NCBI GenBank assembly: GCA_943788635.1
Contig: CALSRA010000027.1
Span: 186,001-250,000, forward strand
Reading direction: 5' to 3'
Source: an uncultured Alphaproteobacteria bacterium
Lineage (GTDB): Bacteria; Pseudomonadota; Alphaproteobacteria; UBA8366; GCA-2717185
Length of the DNA: 64,000 nucleotides
Part shown: positions 47,550-56,788 of the stretch, in pieces
Layout of the letters: each line of letters opens with the position of its first letter
Numbering within the stretch: position 1 is the first letter of the stretch
Notes under the pieces: model-generated
Database searches by the model: none
What the model saw: only the letters and a program-made list of their open reading frames with translations
What the model was told of the DNA's origin: nothing
Position numbers and translations under genes: made by a program

Positions 47550-48401
47550 ATGGCACCACCACCATATGCCACAACGACCGAACGGGGCTGGCATTACATA
47601 TTCCGGTTTTTGTGCGGATTGATTTTCCTGTTTCTGATCGGCCCCATTCTGGTGATCATACCGCTCAGCTTTAACGCTGAACCTTATTTTACATTCTCCG
47701 AGGCCATGGTCGTCTTGGATCCGGCGGGATATTCCCTGCGCTGGTACGAGGATTTCTTCACGTCAGATGCGTGGCTCGGTGCGATCCGAAACAGCTTTAT
47801 CGTGGCACTCTTTTCCACGATTTTGGCGACAGCGCTGGGGACGCTTGCGGCACTGGGAATGTCCAGCCGCTACATGCCATATCGGGCGACGGTGATGGCT
47901 GTCCTGATCTCGCCGATGATTGTACCGCTTATCATTTCGGCAGCGGGGATGTTTTTCTTCTTTTCAAAGTATCAACTGACCCAGACATATACCGGTGTCA
48001 TATTGGCACATACGGCCCTGGGCATTCCTTTCGTGGTGATAACCGTTACCGCGACGCTGACAGGTTTCGACCATACGTTCACGCGTGCCGCAGCCAGTCT
48101 TGGTGCATCGCCGGTGCGGACGTTCTTCAAGGTCGTATTGCCGCTGGTGACGCCGGGCGTTGTTTCGGGGGCCCTGTTTGCGTTTATTACGTCGTTTGAT
48201 GAAGTCGTGGTCGTCTTGTTCATCGCGGGGCCCGAACAGCGCACCATTCCGATTCAGATGTGGTCCGGTATCCGGGAAGAAATCAGTCCGACAATCCTTG
48301 CCGTCGCAACGCTGCTGGTTTTGGTATCCATTGCGCTGCTGACGATACTGGAACTCTTGCGCCGCCGCGCCGAACGGTTGCGCGGATTAACGCCCAATTA
48401 A
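47550..48401 (+). CDS. ABC transporter permease, PotC-like
   Basis: This 283-residue permease has six helices (FRFLCGLIFLFLIGPILVII; FIVALFSTILATALGTLAAL; and so on). Its EAA loop is FTRAAASLGASPVRTFFKVV near residue 173. It starts 5 bases after the first permease gene, with GAGGGA before the ATG. Together with PotB-like it forms the membrane channel. The operon ends here, convergent with cobN. Confidence 0.92.
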   Translation: MAPPPYATTTERGWHYIFRFLCGLIFLFLIGPILVIIPLSFNAEPYFTFSEAMVVLDPAGYSLRWYEDFFTSDAWLGAIRNSFIVALFSTILATALGTLAALGMSSRYMPYRATVMAVLISPMIVPLIISAAGMFFFFSKYQLTQTYTGVILAHTALGIPFVVITVTATLTGFDHTFTRAAASLGASPVRTFFKVVLPLVTPGVVSGALFAFITSFDEVVVVLFIAGPEQRTIPIQMWSGIREEISPTILAVATLLVLVSIALLTILELLRRRAERLRGLTPN

Positions 48402-48459
48402 AACGTCGTTGAATTGGATGGGTGGGTACGCGCTTTGGTACCGGCAACTTTGACGTTCT

Positions 48460-51400
48460 CTATTTTGCCAGCAGACCCAGGGTTTCCCGGGTTGTATTTG
48501 AACGGGGCTGCCAAAGTCCTCGGTCCTGCGCCTCGATCAATCGTTCGGCAATTTCCCGCAACGCCGCCGGGTTATGGTCGCGCATGAAAGCGCACACATC
48601 GTCGTCCGCGAGATAGGCTTCAAACACCGCGTCGAAATGGTGGTCCGCGACAGCGCCGGTTGTCGCGGCGAAGGCAAACATATAGTCGACGGTGGCGGCC
48701 ATCTCGAACGCGCCTTTGTAACCATGACGCATCACACCGGCGATCCATTTCGGGTTCAGCACCCGGGCCCTTACGGTACGTGCAATTTCTTCTTCCAGCG
48801 TTCGGATGCGCGGGCTTTCCGGGCGGGAATGGTCGTTGTGATACACGGCAGGCGGGGCACCGCGCAGGCTGTGGACGGCTGCGGTCATACCGCCCTCAAA
48901 CTGGTAGTAGTCGTCGGAATCAAGCAGGTCATGCTCGCGGTTGTCCTGATTGTGGATGACCGCTTCGACCCCGCCCAAACGGGTTTCCAGAAGATCATGC
49001 GCCGCTTCGCCTTCCGCTCCCGCGCCATAACTGTAGCCGCCCCAGGCGATATAGGCGCGGGCAAGGTCGTCGCGCGTTTCCCAGCCTTTTTCATCAATCA
49101 GTGCCTGTAGCCCCGCGCCATAGGCGCCAGGCTTGGAGCCGAATACGCGCGCTGCGGCGTGCCGTAGGGCAGTGCTGGAATCAAGGCCCTGCGCTTCCAG
49201 CGCGGCGGCTTCTTCCGTTACGCGCGCAGCGAGTGGGTTCTGGCGCGCATCCTCGTCGAGGGCAGCGACGGCACGGACGGCTGAATCGAACAGGTCGATC
49301 AGGTTGGGGAAGGCGTCGCGGAAAAAACCTGATATTCGCAGGGTCACATCAATGCGCGGCCGATCCAGTATGTCGAGTGGTAATACCTCGAACCCGGTCA
49401 CCCGGCGTGATGCCGAATCCCATGTCGGGCGTGCACCTATCAACGCCAGCGCCTGTGCAATATCGTCGCCGCCGGTGCGCATATTGGAGGTGCCCCAGGC
49501 GGATAACGCCATGGCCTTGGGCCAGTCGCCGTGGTCCTGTGCATGGCGCTCCACCAGCAACTGTGCTGATTTCCAGCCCAGTAGCCATGCGGCCGGGGTC
49601 GGCGCGGTGCGCGTGTCGATGGAATAGAAATTGCGCCCCGTTGGCAATACATCCGGCCGCCCGCGCGTCGGTGCACCGGAGGGGCCGGGCGCGACGAACC
49701 GTCCGTCCAGTCCTGTAAGCAAGCCGTTGATTTCGGCATCGCCGCAGGCGGCAACGGCGGGGCGGATACGGTTTTCGATTTCGGTCAAGACCGGTTGCGT
49801 GGCGGTCCAACCGATGGATGGCGTGGCTGTACCGTTTACGAGGCTCTGGGCGAGGGTTTCGAGTCGTTCCACCGTGTCGCCATTGGTTCGCCATAAGGCT
49901 GGGCGGGCGTCTCCGTCGTCTCCATTTTCTGTTTCCAGGGGGGGCACAATAACCGCTGCTAGCTCATTCGGTTTTGCTTCAGGCCAGGCTTCTCCCAGTA
50001 CACAGTCCAGCGGATCAAACGCCAGTCCCATATCCGATGCCAGGGCGCGGATCAGCGAAGCGTCGCTGCCCGAACCTTTGCCGCGCGGAACCCGGGCGAG
50101 CGCGACCAGCAGGTCGGTCAGCCGGTTTCCATCCGGCGATTCACCGAAGATATGCAGCCCGTCGCGGATCTGCATTTCCTTTAACTCGCACAGGAAATTA
50201 TCGAGCCTGCCCAGCGCGTCGTCTTCAGATGCATCCGGTGCGATGCCACAATCCTTGTCCAGCCCCAGCGACCGGGTCAGGTCCAGAATCTGGCTACCCA
50301 ACACCTTTAATCGTCGGGGGTCGACCCCGGCGGCTTCGAAATATTCATCGACCAGCGCTTCCAGGTCTTTCAGCGGACCATAGCTTTCAGCGCGGGTCAG
50401 CGGCGGGGTCATATGGTCAATGACGACAGCATGTGCGCGGCGCTTGGCCTGGGTCCCCTCGCCCGGGTCGTTTACGATGAAGGGGTACAGGTTTGGCAGC
50501 GGGCCAAGTGTCGCCTCCGGAAAACACTCTTCCGACAGAGCCAGCGCCTTGCCGGGCAGCCATTCCAGATTGCCGTGTTTGCCCATATGGACCAGTGCCT
50601 GTGCGCGGAAGGATTCACGCAGCCAGGCGTAAAAGGCGAAATAATTGTGCGGGGGGACAAGAGCAGGATCGTGGTAGCTTGCGACCGGGTCGATATTGTA
50701 ACCGCGCGCTGGTTGCAGTCCGATCGCGATGCTGCCGCAGCGGAAGGCGGAAATTGCAAAACTGCCGCAATCCAGTTCGCCTTCCCGGTAGAACGGGTCG
50801 TCTTCCGGTGGCCCCCAGCGTTCCGTAACCTGATCACGAACGGCTTGGGGCAGGGTGCCGAAGAAAAGATGGTAATCGGCGAGCGACAGCGATTCTTCGA
50901 CCTTGCGGCCCTGCCAGCCTGCATTGGTCGGACCTTCGGTCAAGCGCCCGACAAGTGCATCGCCGTCCTTTGGAATGTCGGTTACGCGATATCCTGCATC
51001 CGCCATTGCCTGCAAGACAGTGATCGTCCCAGCCGGGGTGTCGAGCCCGACGCCATTGCCAATCCGGCCGTCCCGGTTGGGATAATTGGCGAGGATGAGG
51101 CCGATGCGGCGTTCGGCCGGATCCGTGTTGCGCAAGGCTGTCCAGTTGGCTGCGAGCGCTGCCACGAATGCGCAGCGGTCCGGGACCGGTTTGTAGGTGA
51201 CGATGTCCGTTTCGACCGTGTCGTCGCGCTGCGCGGGGGATTTGAAGGATACAGCGCGGGTCAGGATGCGGCCGTCTACCTCCGGCAGCGCTACATTCAT
51301 TGCGATGTCCCGTGCCGACAACCCGCGCGTGCCGCCACGCCATGCCTCTTCTGTACCGCCGGAAAAGACGATTTGCAGGATCGGGCAGTCGGCATCGTCG

Positions 51401-52242
51401 AACGGCGTTTCACTGCGGGCGGCCCCGGGGCTGCTCAGCGCGAAGCCGGTGCCGTTCAGGATTACGGCGGGGGATGCTTCGGCGAGCAACCGGCGCATGG
51501 TTTCTGCCGCGACCGGATCCTTCAGGCTGCTGGCATAGACCGGCAATACGTTAAGCCCAGATGTATTCAACGCCTCGATCATGGCGTCCAGGGCAGCGGT
51601 GTTCGATGCCTGGACAAGTGCCCGGTAAAACACCAGTGCCGCGACTGGCCGGCCCGGTTGCCAGTTCAGGTCCGCAATGGTTTCAGCGGAGCCTGCTGTC
51701 GCATACAGCCCGGCGCGCAATAGCGGTGCGGGCTCGCGCCAATCGGTCTCATGCCCGCAAAGGCTGGCGGCATAGGCCAGACACTCGCGGTAATTCGCGG
51801 GGCCGCCCTGTACACAATATTGCCATAACCGGTGGACGGCATCGCCGGGTAGCGTGGAGAGGGATGTCAGTTCCTCATCCGGCTGGTCGTCGCCCGGCAG
51901 GAACGCAAGCGCGATATTCTTCTTTCGGCAGGTGGCGGCAATCTGTTCAACGCCATACGGCCAGTAACCCCGACCGCCAAGCAGCCGGACTATAACGAGT
52001 GTGGCATTTTCGATTACGGATTCGACATAGAGGTCAACCGACATGTTGTGACCCAGCTGCATCAGGTTTGCGAGCCGCAAAGTCGGTTTTTCCGGATCCG
52101 ATAGCCGGCGATGGGCGAATGCGAAGCCCGCGATCTCGCTATCAGCGGCGGTCAGGATGACGATGTCACCCGGCGTCTGTTCCAGATCGATGGCGGGACT
52201 GCCATCCTCTATGGTGCCGGGCTGTGTTGCGAGCAGATGCAT
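48460..52242 (-). CDS. cobN: Cobaltochelatase subunit CobN
   Basis: CobN (1260 residues) is the large porphyrin-chelatase subunit that, with CobS and CobT chelatase ATPases, inserts cobalt into hydrogenobyrinic acid a,c-diamide in the aerobic pathway. Landmarks are RCGSIAIGLQPARGYNIDP, the DPALVPPHNYFAFYAWLRES and VHMGKHGNLEWLPGKALALS segments in the centre, and NPKWIAGVMRHGYKGAFEMA near the C-terminus. The size is normal for CobN and it lacks ChlH-specific features. It starts 6 bases after cobW. The chelatase ATPase genes (also called cobS and cobT) are not in this window. Confidence 0.96.
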   Translation of the reverse strand: MHLLATQPGTIEDGSPAIDLEQTPGDIVILTAADSEIAGFAFAHRRLSDPEKPTLRLANLMQLGHNMSVDLYVESVIENATLVIVRLLGGRGYWPYGVEQIAATCRKKNIALAFLPGDDQPDEELTSLSTLPGDAVHRLWQYCVQGGPANYRECLAYAASLCGHETDWREPAPLLRAGLYATAGSAETIADLNWQPGRPVAALVFYRALVQASNTAALDAMIEALNTSGLNVLPVYASSLKDPVAAETMRRLLAEASPAVILNGTGFALSSPGAARSETPFDDADCPILQIVFSGGTEEAWRGGTRGLSARDIAMNVALPEVDGRILTRAVSFKSPAQRDDTVETDIVTYKPVPDRCAFVAALAANWTALRNTDPAERRIGLILANYPNRDGRIGNGVGLDTPAGTITVLQAMADAGYRVTDIPKDGDALVGRLTEGPTNAGWQGRKVEESLSLADYHLFFGTLPQAVRDQVTERWGPPEDDPFYREGELDCGSFAISAFRCGSIAIGLQPARGYNIDPVASYHDPALVPPHNYFAFYAWLRESFRAQALVHMGKHGNLEWLPGKALALSEECFPEATLGPLPNLYPFIVNDPGEGTQAKRRAHAVVIDHMTPPLTRAESYGPLKDLEALVDEYFEAAGVDPRRLKVLGSQILDLTRSLGLDKDCGIAPDASEDDALGRLDNFLCELKEMQIRDGLHIFGESPDGNRLTDLLVALARVPRGKGSGSDASLIRALASDMGLAFDPLDCVLGEAWPEAKPNELAAVIVPPLETENGDDGDARPALWRTNGDTVERLETLAQSLVNGTATPSIGWTATQPVLTEIENRIRPAVAACGDAEINGLLTGLDGRFVAPGPSGAPTRGRPDVLPTGRNFYSIDTRTAPTPAAWLLGWKSAQLLVERHAQDHGDWPKAMALSAWGTSNMRTGGDDIAQALALIGARPTWDSASRRVTGFEVLPLDILDRPRIDVTLRISGFFRDAFPNLIDLFDSAVRAVAALDEDARQNPLAARVTEEAAALEAQGLDSSTALRHAAARVFGSKPGAYGAGLQALIDEKGWETRDDLARAYIAWGGYSYGAGAEGEAAHDLLETRLGGVEAVIHNQDNREHDLLDSDDYYQFEGGMTAAVHSLRGAPPAVYHNDHSRPESPRIRTLEEEIARTVRARVLNPKWIAGVMRHGYKGAFEMAATVDYMFAFAATTGAVADHHFDAVFEAYLADDDVCAFMRDHNPAALREIAERLIEAQDRGLWQPRSNTTRETLGLLAK

Positions 52243-52248
52243 GGCGAT

Positions 52249-53277
52249 CTAGCCCAGCACTGTCTCCCAGATCGCCTTCTTGTCCAGTCCCGCGAAGCCG
52301 ATGACGACGATATGGCTGCTGCGTTCTTCATCGGCTTGCCATTCGCGGTCGAAATAGCGGTCGAGCCGTGGTCCGACCATCTGGACGACTTCACGCCGCG
52401 CAATGCCGGGCCGGTCGAGGAAACCCTTCATCCGCAGGATATGGTGCTGTGCCGCGGCCTGGCGCAATCGGGCTTCCAGCGCATCCGCATCGGCAATAGG
52501 GCCGGGGGTGATGATGAAACTTTCAAAATCATCATGGTCATGATCGGAATCGTCGTCGTGATGCGAATGCCGCGTGTCGAGATCGTCTTCCGCACCCGCA
52601 TTCAGCCCCAGCAGTACCGTAGGGTCGACCTGTGCATTTGCCGCGCTCAGGACCTGTGCGCCGGGCCGGATGCGCGCCGACATCTGATGGCGCAGCACGG
52701 AGGCGGCGGCTTTCGGGATCAGGTCTGTCTTGTTCATCACCACCATATCGGCACAGGCGAGCTGGTCCTGAAAGACTTCTTCCAACGGATCGTCATGATC
52801 CAGTGCCGGGTCGGCCATGCGTGCTGCCAGCAGGGCTGCGGGGTCGGCCGTGAAGACGCCTTCCGCCATCGCGGCGGAATCGACGACGGCGACGACGCCG
52901 TCCACGGTCACGCGGCTGCGGACTTCCGGCCAGTTGAATGCCTTGACCAACGGCTTGGGCAGCGCCAGGCCGGAAGTTTCGATGATGATATGGTCGGGAG
53001 GATTATCGCTGTTCAGGATTTTTTCCATGGCGGGCAGAAAATCATCTGCCACCGTGCAACAGATGCAGCCGTTGGCCAGTTCGACGATGTCGTCTTCGCC
53101 ACAATCCTCGATCCCGCAGCCCAGCAGGACGTCGCGGTCGATGCCCAGGTCCCCAAATTCATTGATCATGAACGCGAGCCGTTTGCCCTTGTTCTGCTGG
53201 ATCATGTGGCGGATCAGGCTTGTCTTTCCGGCACCGAGGAAGCCGGTGATGACGGTGGCGGGTATTTTTTCAGCCAT
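52249..53277 (-). CDS. cobW: CobW-family GTPase, metallochaperone
   Basis: This 342-residue G3E GTPase is thought to deliver cobalt for corrin synthesis. It has the P-loop GFLGAGKTSL at residues 12-21, the metal-site GCICC at 70-74, the switch/Walker B ETSGLALPKP and NKTDLIP. A His/Asp-rich stretch (SHHDDDSDHDHDD) near residue 245 probably binds metal. The C-terminal CobW domain follows. It overlaps cobP by 8 bases. Position before cobN supports a cobalt rather than zinc role. Confidence 0.95.
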   Translation of the reverse strand: MAEKIPATVITGFLGAGKTSLIRHMIQQNKGKRLAFMINEFGDLGIDRDVLLGCGIEDCGEDDIVELANGCICCTVADDFLPAMEKILNSDNPPDHIIIETSGLALPKPLVKAFNWPEVRSRVTVDGVVAVVDSAAMAEGVFTADPAALLAARMADPALDHDDPLEEVFQDQLACADMVVMNKTDLIPKAAASVLRHQMSARIRPGAQVLSAANAQVDPTVLLGLNAGAEDDLDTRHSHHDDDSDHDHDDFESFIITPGPIADADALEARLRQAAAQHHILRMKGFLDRPGIARREVVQMVGPRLDRYFDREWQADEERSSHIVVIGFAGLDKKAIWETVLG

Positions 53278-53812
53278 GGTTTTTCAAGTCGTCCTTTAGC
53301 GTGAGTGGCAGCCCGGCGGCGATGAAGCGGACCCGGTTCGCAGCTTCGGCAATTGCCTGATTCAGATGTCCCGCGCAGTCCCGGAACGTTCGTGCCAGCG
53401 GGTTCATGGGTACGATGCCGAGCCCGACTTCGTTGGCGACGAAGACCACCGGTCCGGCCAATCCGGCCAGTGTATCGACGAGATGCTGTGTTTCCTTGTC
53501 CGGATCGCGGTCGGCCAGCATGACATTGGTGATCCACAGCGTAAGACAGTCGACCAGAACCGGACGGTCCGGCGACGCGTGTTTCGCGATGGCGAAGGCC
53601 AGGGCCATCGGTTCCTCTACTGTTTGCCAGCGTTCGCCGCGCCGCTCCTGGTGTCGGCGGATACGATCGATCATCTCCGCGTCGCCCGCATGGGCGGTGG
53701 CGATATAGGTGGCGCCCTCCCAGTGTGTACCGAAGCCGGCTTCAATCAGCTTCTCGGCATGGGCGCTTTTACCCGACGACGCGCCGCCAAGGACGAGCGT
53801 AACCGGACGCAA
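53270..53812 (-). CDS. cobP: Bifunctional adenosylcobinamide kinase / guanylyltransferase
   Basis: CobP (CobU in enteric bacteria; 180 residues) phosphorylates adenosylcobinamide and transfers GMP to it, in lower-ligand assembly. The nucleotide loop is LVLGGASSGKSAHAE near residue 6; TAHAGDAEMIDRIRRHQERR near 40 contains the guanylylated His. VLVDCLTLWITNVML and FVANEVGLGIVPMNPLARTF complete the pattern. The start is a TTG at 53812. It is the first gene after the cobalamin riboswitch. Confidence 0.95.
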   Translation of the reverse strand: MRPVTLVLGGASSGKSAHAEKLIEAGFGTHWEGATYIATAHAGDAEMIDRIRRHQERRGERWQTVEEPMALAFAIAKHASPDRPVLVDCLTLWITNVMLADRDPDKETQHLVDTLAGLAGPVVFVANEVGLGIVPMNPLARTFRDCAGHLNQAIAEAANRVRFIAAGLPLTLKDDLKNHG

Positions 53813-53872
53813 TTCCGTATCTTCATTCGTAGCGATGGCGTAATCCTCCGCCCGAGGGGGCCCATTTTCGTG

Positions 53873-54041
53873 CGCGCCGGAGAGGTCTCCTGGCTAAAGC
53901 GGTATGCACCCGAAACACCTTCCCGGCGGTATTGCCACCAGTGGTCATTGCTCCGGATCCGCCATTCACAGTTGCGGGGGCAGCGCCGGGATTACACCGG
54001 ACTTCCCTGTTCCAACGCGTTGGCGCGACGGTACCGTGCGG
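53873..54041 (-). ncRNA. Adenosylcobalamin riboswitch
   Basis: Read on the minus strand, the region contains the ordered elements GGAACAGGGAAGTCCGGTG, GCTGCCCCCGCAACTGTGA, ACCACTGGTGGCAATACC and GGGAAGGTG. The B12 box AGCCAGGAGACCTCTCCGGC follows (53876-53895). These are the conserved core of cobalamin riboswitches. It ends about 60 bases before cobP. Family knowledge says it lowers expression of cobP-cobW-cobN when cobalamin is plentiful. Confidence 0.94.
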
Positions 54042-54059
54042 GGCGTGGTGGAGCAAGCT

Positions 54060-54677
54060 TTACAGGGTTTCACCAGCGGCTCGTGTCGCCTTTTTATTCA
54101 TGCGTTTGCGCAATCGGCGGGTGCGAACGCCTTGCAGAAATTTCAGGCTCCAACGGTAACCGATGAAGCCTGAGAGCAACGCCCAGGGGATCGATCCCAG
54201 GAACATCGGAACGCCCCAAATTCTGAAAAGGTCAACTGTGTAGACCCAGAGTGACTCAATGAAGCCGGCGTCGGAGGACAGGGTTTCCTGCAACCGTGCC
54301 ATGAACTCGTCATAGCCGGAAGCGGCGCCGCCCTCGCCGAGCATCAACTGTCCCGTCAGCAGGAATACGTAATATATTGGTCCAAGGGTGAATACATTCG
54401 TCACCCAGGTCCAGGCCATGGCGATGACAACGTTGAATTCCCAGGCCGGGTAAGCCATGCGCAGGATGAACCAAATGGCCAAGCAGATGGGCATTTGCAC
54501 ACCGACCGTCGGTGTCATCGCGACCAGCAGACCGACCAGAACACCGCGTGCCGTGTATTCCGGGGGATGTTTTGCGCGCAGTAACGGTATGAGGAGACGA
54601 TAGCGCAGTATGCGCTGAAACCCACCTTTCAGACGTTGGGACCCGACTGTGGTCACCCTCTGTTTCTCCTTGTTCAC
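54060..54677 (-). CDS. DUF2062-domain membrane protein
   Basis: This 205-residue protein carries the DUF2062 block: ARGVLVGLLVAMTPTVGVQM near residue 43, CLAIWFILRMAYPAW and NVFTLGPIYYVFLLTGQLML near 93. A C-terminal hydrophobic helix (MFLGSIPWALLSGFIGYRWS) and a basic tail follow. Three or four membrane segments are predicted. The function is unknown; in other bacteria the domain is sometimes fused to glycosyltransferases. It precedes the riboswitch but is probably not part of the cob operon. Confidence 0.85.
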   Translation of the reverse strand: MNKEKQRVTTVGSQRLKGGFQRILRYRLLIPLLRAKHPPEYTARGVLVGLLVAMTPTVGVQMPICLAIWFILRMAYPAWEFNVVIAMAWTWVTNVFTLGPIYYVFLLTGQLMLGEGGAASGYDEFMARLQETLSSDAGFIESLWVYTVDLFRIWGVPMFLGSIPWALLSGFIGYRWSLKFLQGVRTRRLRKRMNKKATRAAGETL

Positions 54678-54782
54678 GCGGTGGTCCAGTTTTACCTTTT
54701 ATAATGGCGTGGCAGCAATCCCGGCAATCAGAGTCCCAGGCCACAAACCTGATTTTAGAGTATCGTGATTTCCGGGATATTA

Positions 54783-55235
54783 ATGAGGCAGCTTCCGATG
54801 GCATTTTTTGTGGGTTGGGCCGTATTCAATTTCTGTGTCTTCTTTTTGTGGTTGTTTCTTGAAAGGGGCCAGTGGGACGATGTCTTGCAGAAGTATAAGG
54901 AATTAAAAGCGGATATCGCCCAACTGCACCAGCTTCATCCGGAAGGGCTGGAAGCCGTTCGGGAGACATTGTTGGCATGCGTTCAGTCTCGCGGCTTTAT
55001 CATTCTGGAAGAACGGGACGATATCGTTGTTTTTCGATTCAGAGCGCTGATCGATCGTGACTACGCGCCGGCTGTCTTCTGGTTCGTTGCAGTTGTGTCT
55101 CTTGGAATATCTCTTCTCATCGACCGCTACATTGTCCACGGTGGATTCAGCGAGACAACAGGGGTTATTCATGAGGGGCGCCCCTATCGGCCTATCGAAA
55201 TGCGATTAAGTGCTGCGGAAAACTTCGGCGTATAG
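54783..55235 (+). CDS. Unknown two-helix membrane protein
   Basis: I do not recognise this protein of about 150 residues. Helix 1 (MAFFVGWAVFNFCVFFLWLF) lies at the N-terminus. A soluble part of about 70 residues with LKADIAQLHQLHPEGLEAVR and SRGFIILEERDDIVVFRFR follows, then helix 2 (AVFWFVAVVSLGISLLIDRY) and a short tail. The start is uncertain: GTG 54765, ATG 54783 and ATG 54798 are all in frame. It is divergent from the DUF2062 gene and convergent with cobC. Confidence 0.65.
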   Translation: MRQLPMAFFVGWAVFNFCVFFLWLFLERGQWDDVLQKYKELKADIAQLHQLHPEGLEAVRETLLACVQSRGFIILEERDDIVVFRFRALIDRDYAPAVFWFVAVVSLGISLLIDRYIVHGGFSETTGVIHEGRPYRPIEMRLSAAENFGV

Positions 55236-55255
55236 GATCGCCCATCTGACTGGGC

Positions 55256-55876
55256 CTAGCGCGGTGGCCGGTTTACACCGGTGATGCGCCAGGCATCACC
55301 TTCTGAAAGACCGGTAATGTAATCAACCTGTGTGATCCCCAGATTGACGGCGCTGAAGGCGAGTGCGCGTTCCGGACCAAGGCCAAGGGCCAGTGCCAAT
55401 GCTGCGCGGATGGCGCCGCCATGGGCCACGGCGACAATATCGCGCCCGGCATGCTCTGCCGACAGGCGCATGATTGCCGGGGCGGCGCGCGATATAAGGT
55501 CGGCGAAGCTTTCGCCGCCGGGTGCGCGGACAAACGCCGGTGCGCGCCAGTATTCCTGTGCGGTTTCGTCCCGCATATCGCCGAATTCTTCGCTGGTCAT
55601 TCCCTGCCAATCGCCGAAGCTTTGCTCACGGAATGCCGGTTCAAGGATTGGTTCCGGCAGGTCCAGCCCCGCCGCGCGGATCGCATCAGCGGTCTGTATC
55701 GCACGCTTCAGATCGCTGCACACCAGGATGGCATCGGCGGGAAGCAGGGCGGCGAGGGACTGGAAGGATTCGATGTCGGTACAATCGGCATCGAGGTCGC
55801 GCTGGCCGTAAACTGTTTTTGCGCCGTCGTGGACGGGGGCGTGGCGTATCCACCACCAGGGGGTAACAGTGCTCAT
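55256..55876 (-). CDS. cobC: Histidine phosphatase, probable alpha-ribazole phosphatase
   Basis: This 206-residue histidine-phosphatase-family protein has the catalytic WWWIRHAPVHDGAKTVYGQ near residue 7, a partner EQSFGDWQGMTSEEFGDM and VAVAHGGAIRAALALALGLG with the second His near 155. CobC removes phosphate from alpha-ribazole phosphate or cobalamin phosphate in nucleotide-loop assembly. The RHAP variant and adjacency to cobS support this over a general phosphoglycerate mutase. A 15-base gap separates it from cobS. Confidence 0.87.
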   Translation of the reverse strand: MSTVTPWWWIRHAPVHDGAKTVYGQRDLDADCTDIESFQSLAALLPADAILVCSDLKRAIQTADAIRAAGLDLPEPILEPAFREQSFGDWQGMTSEEFGDMRDETAQEYWRAPAFVRAPGGESFADLISRAAPAIMRLSAEHAGRDIVAVAHGGAIRAALALALGLGPERALAFSAVNLGITQVDYITGLSEGDAWRITGVNRPPR

Positions 55877-55891
55877 CGCGGATTTCCTTCG

Positions 55892-56668
55892 CTAGGGCAC
55901 ATTCGTTGCCACGACGATAAGAATGGCGATTTCCGCCAACTGTTGTGCGGCACCCAGCGTGTCGCCGTTATAGCCGCCGATTTGCTTGCGGGCCATTGCG
56001 GCCAGACCGGCAACCGCTGCCGCTGCCAGGATGATCGCAGCGATACCGGTTGACGGTCCCAGCAGGATGAGGGCTGCCAGGGCCCCGATCCCGCCCGCTA
56101 TCCAGACCTGTTGTTTTTCCGGCTGACCGGCAGCGGCGGCGAGCCCTCGGCTGCTGGCCAGTGGCAGGGCGTACATCATTGCCGGTAACAACCCGCGTGA
56201 CAGGGCGGCTGCCGCGATCAGGCCTGCGACGGCTGTGTCCGGGTCCGCAATCGCGACAAGGGCTGCCGCGCGAAGTCCGACGCTGAAGACGAGTGCCAGC
56301 ACGCCGTAGGCGCCGCTGCGGCTGTCGCGCATGATCTCGAGCTTGCGTTCGGCGTTCGCGCCACCGCCGAAACCGTCTGCGGTGTCGGCAAGCCCGTCTT
56401 CATGCAATGCGCCCGTGGCCAGAACAATGGCGAGGAGTGCCAGAATTACCGCGACGGTTAGAGGGACCGCAAACCAGATCGCGATGGACAGGACGGCTGC
56501 GCCACAAATGCCGGCCAGCAACCCGGCGACGGGAAATGCCCAGCATGCATCCGCAAGAACGCCTTCGACACCGCGCACGGGAAACCGGGTGAGAAATGCT
56601 GTTGCGACCCGCAAGTCGCGGATGATACGCGGTGACATTGCAGGTTGTTTTGAATCCGTGTCCGGCAT
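55892..56668 (-). CDS. cobS: Adenosylcobinamide-GDP ribazoletransferase
   Basis: CobS (CobV in some schemes; about 258 residues) joins adenosylcobinamide-GDP with alpha-ribazole in the inner membrane. The family words are TAFLTRFPVRG near residue 24, then GALHEDGLADTADGFGGGAN near 84 and KLEIMRDSRSGAYGVLALVF near 110. Five to six hydrophobic helices are present. I take the ATG at 56668; a TTG at 56695 is possible. It forms a unit with cobC, separate from the riboswitch-led cobP operon, and no second riboswitch is seen before it. Confidence 0.94.
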   Translation of the reverse strand: MPDTDSKQPAMSPRIIRDLRVATAFLTRFPVRGVEGVLADACWAFPVAGLLAGICGAAVLSIAIWFAVPLTVAVILALLAIVLATGALHEDGLADTADGFGGGANAERKLEIMRDSRSGAYGVLALVFSVGLRAAALVAIADPDTAVAGLIAAAALSRGLLPAMMYALPLASSRGLAAAAGQPEKQQVWIAGGIGALAALILLGPSTGIAAIILAAAAVAGLAAMARKQIGGYNGDTLGAAQQLAEIAILIVVATNVP

Positions 56669-56788
56669 GAAGTCCGATTGAAAAATTCGGCGCAAGGGCG
56701 CGATGTTCGGATCGTATCATCCCAAGCCTGAACCGACATTACCAGAATAGAGGATGTTTCGTATTTGCAATTCGGTCGGTGGTTGACG

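Noticed and set aside
50413..51723. A 436-codon plus-strand open frame opposite cobN
   Set aside because: It mirrors conserved CobN codons and has a Cys- and Arg-rich, motif-free product. It is a composition shadow.
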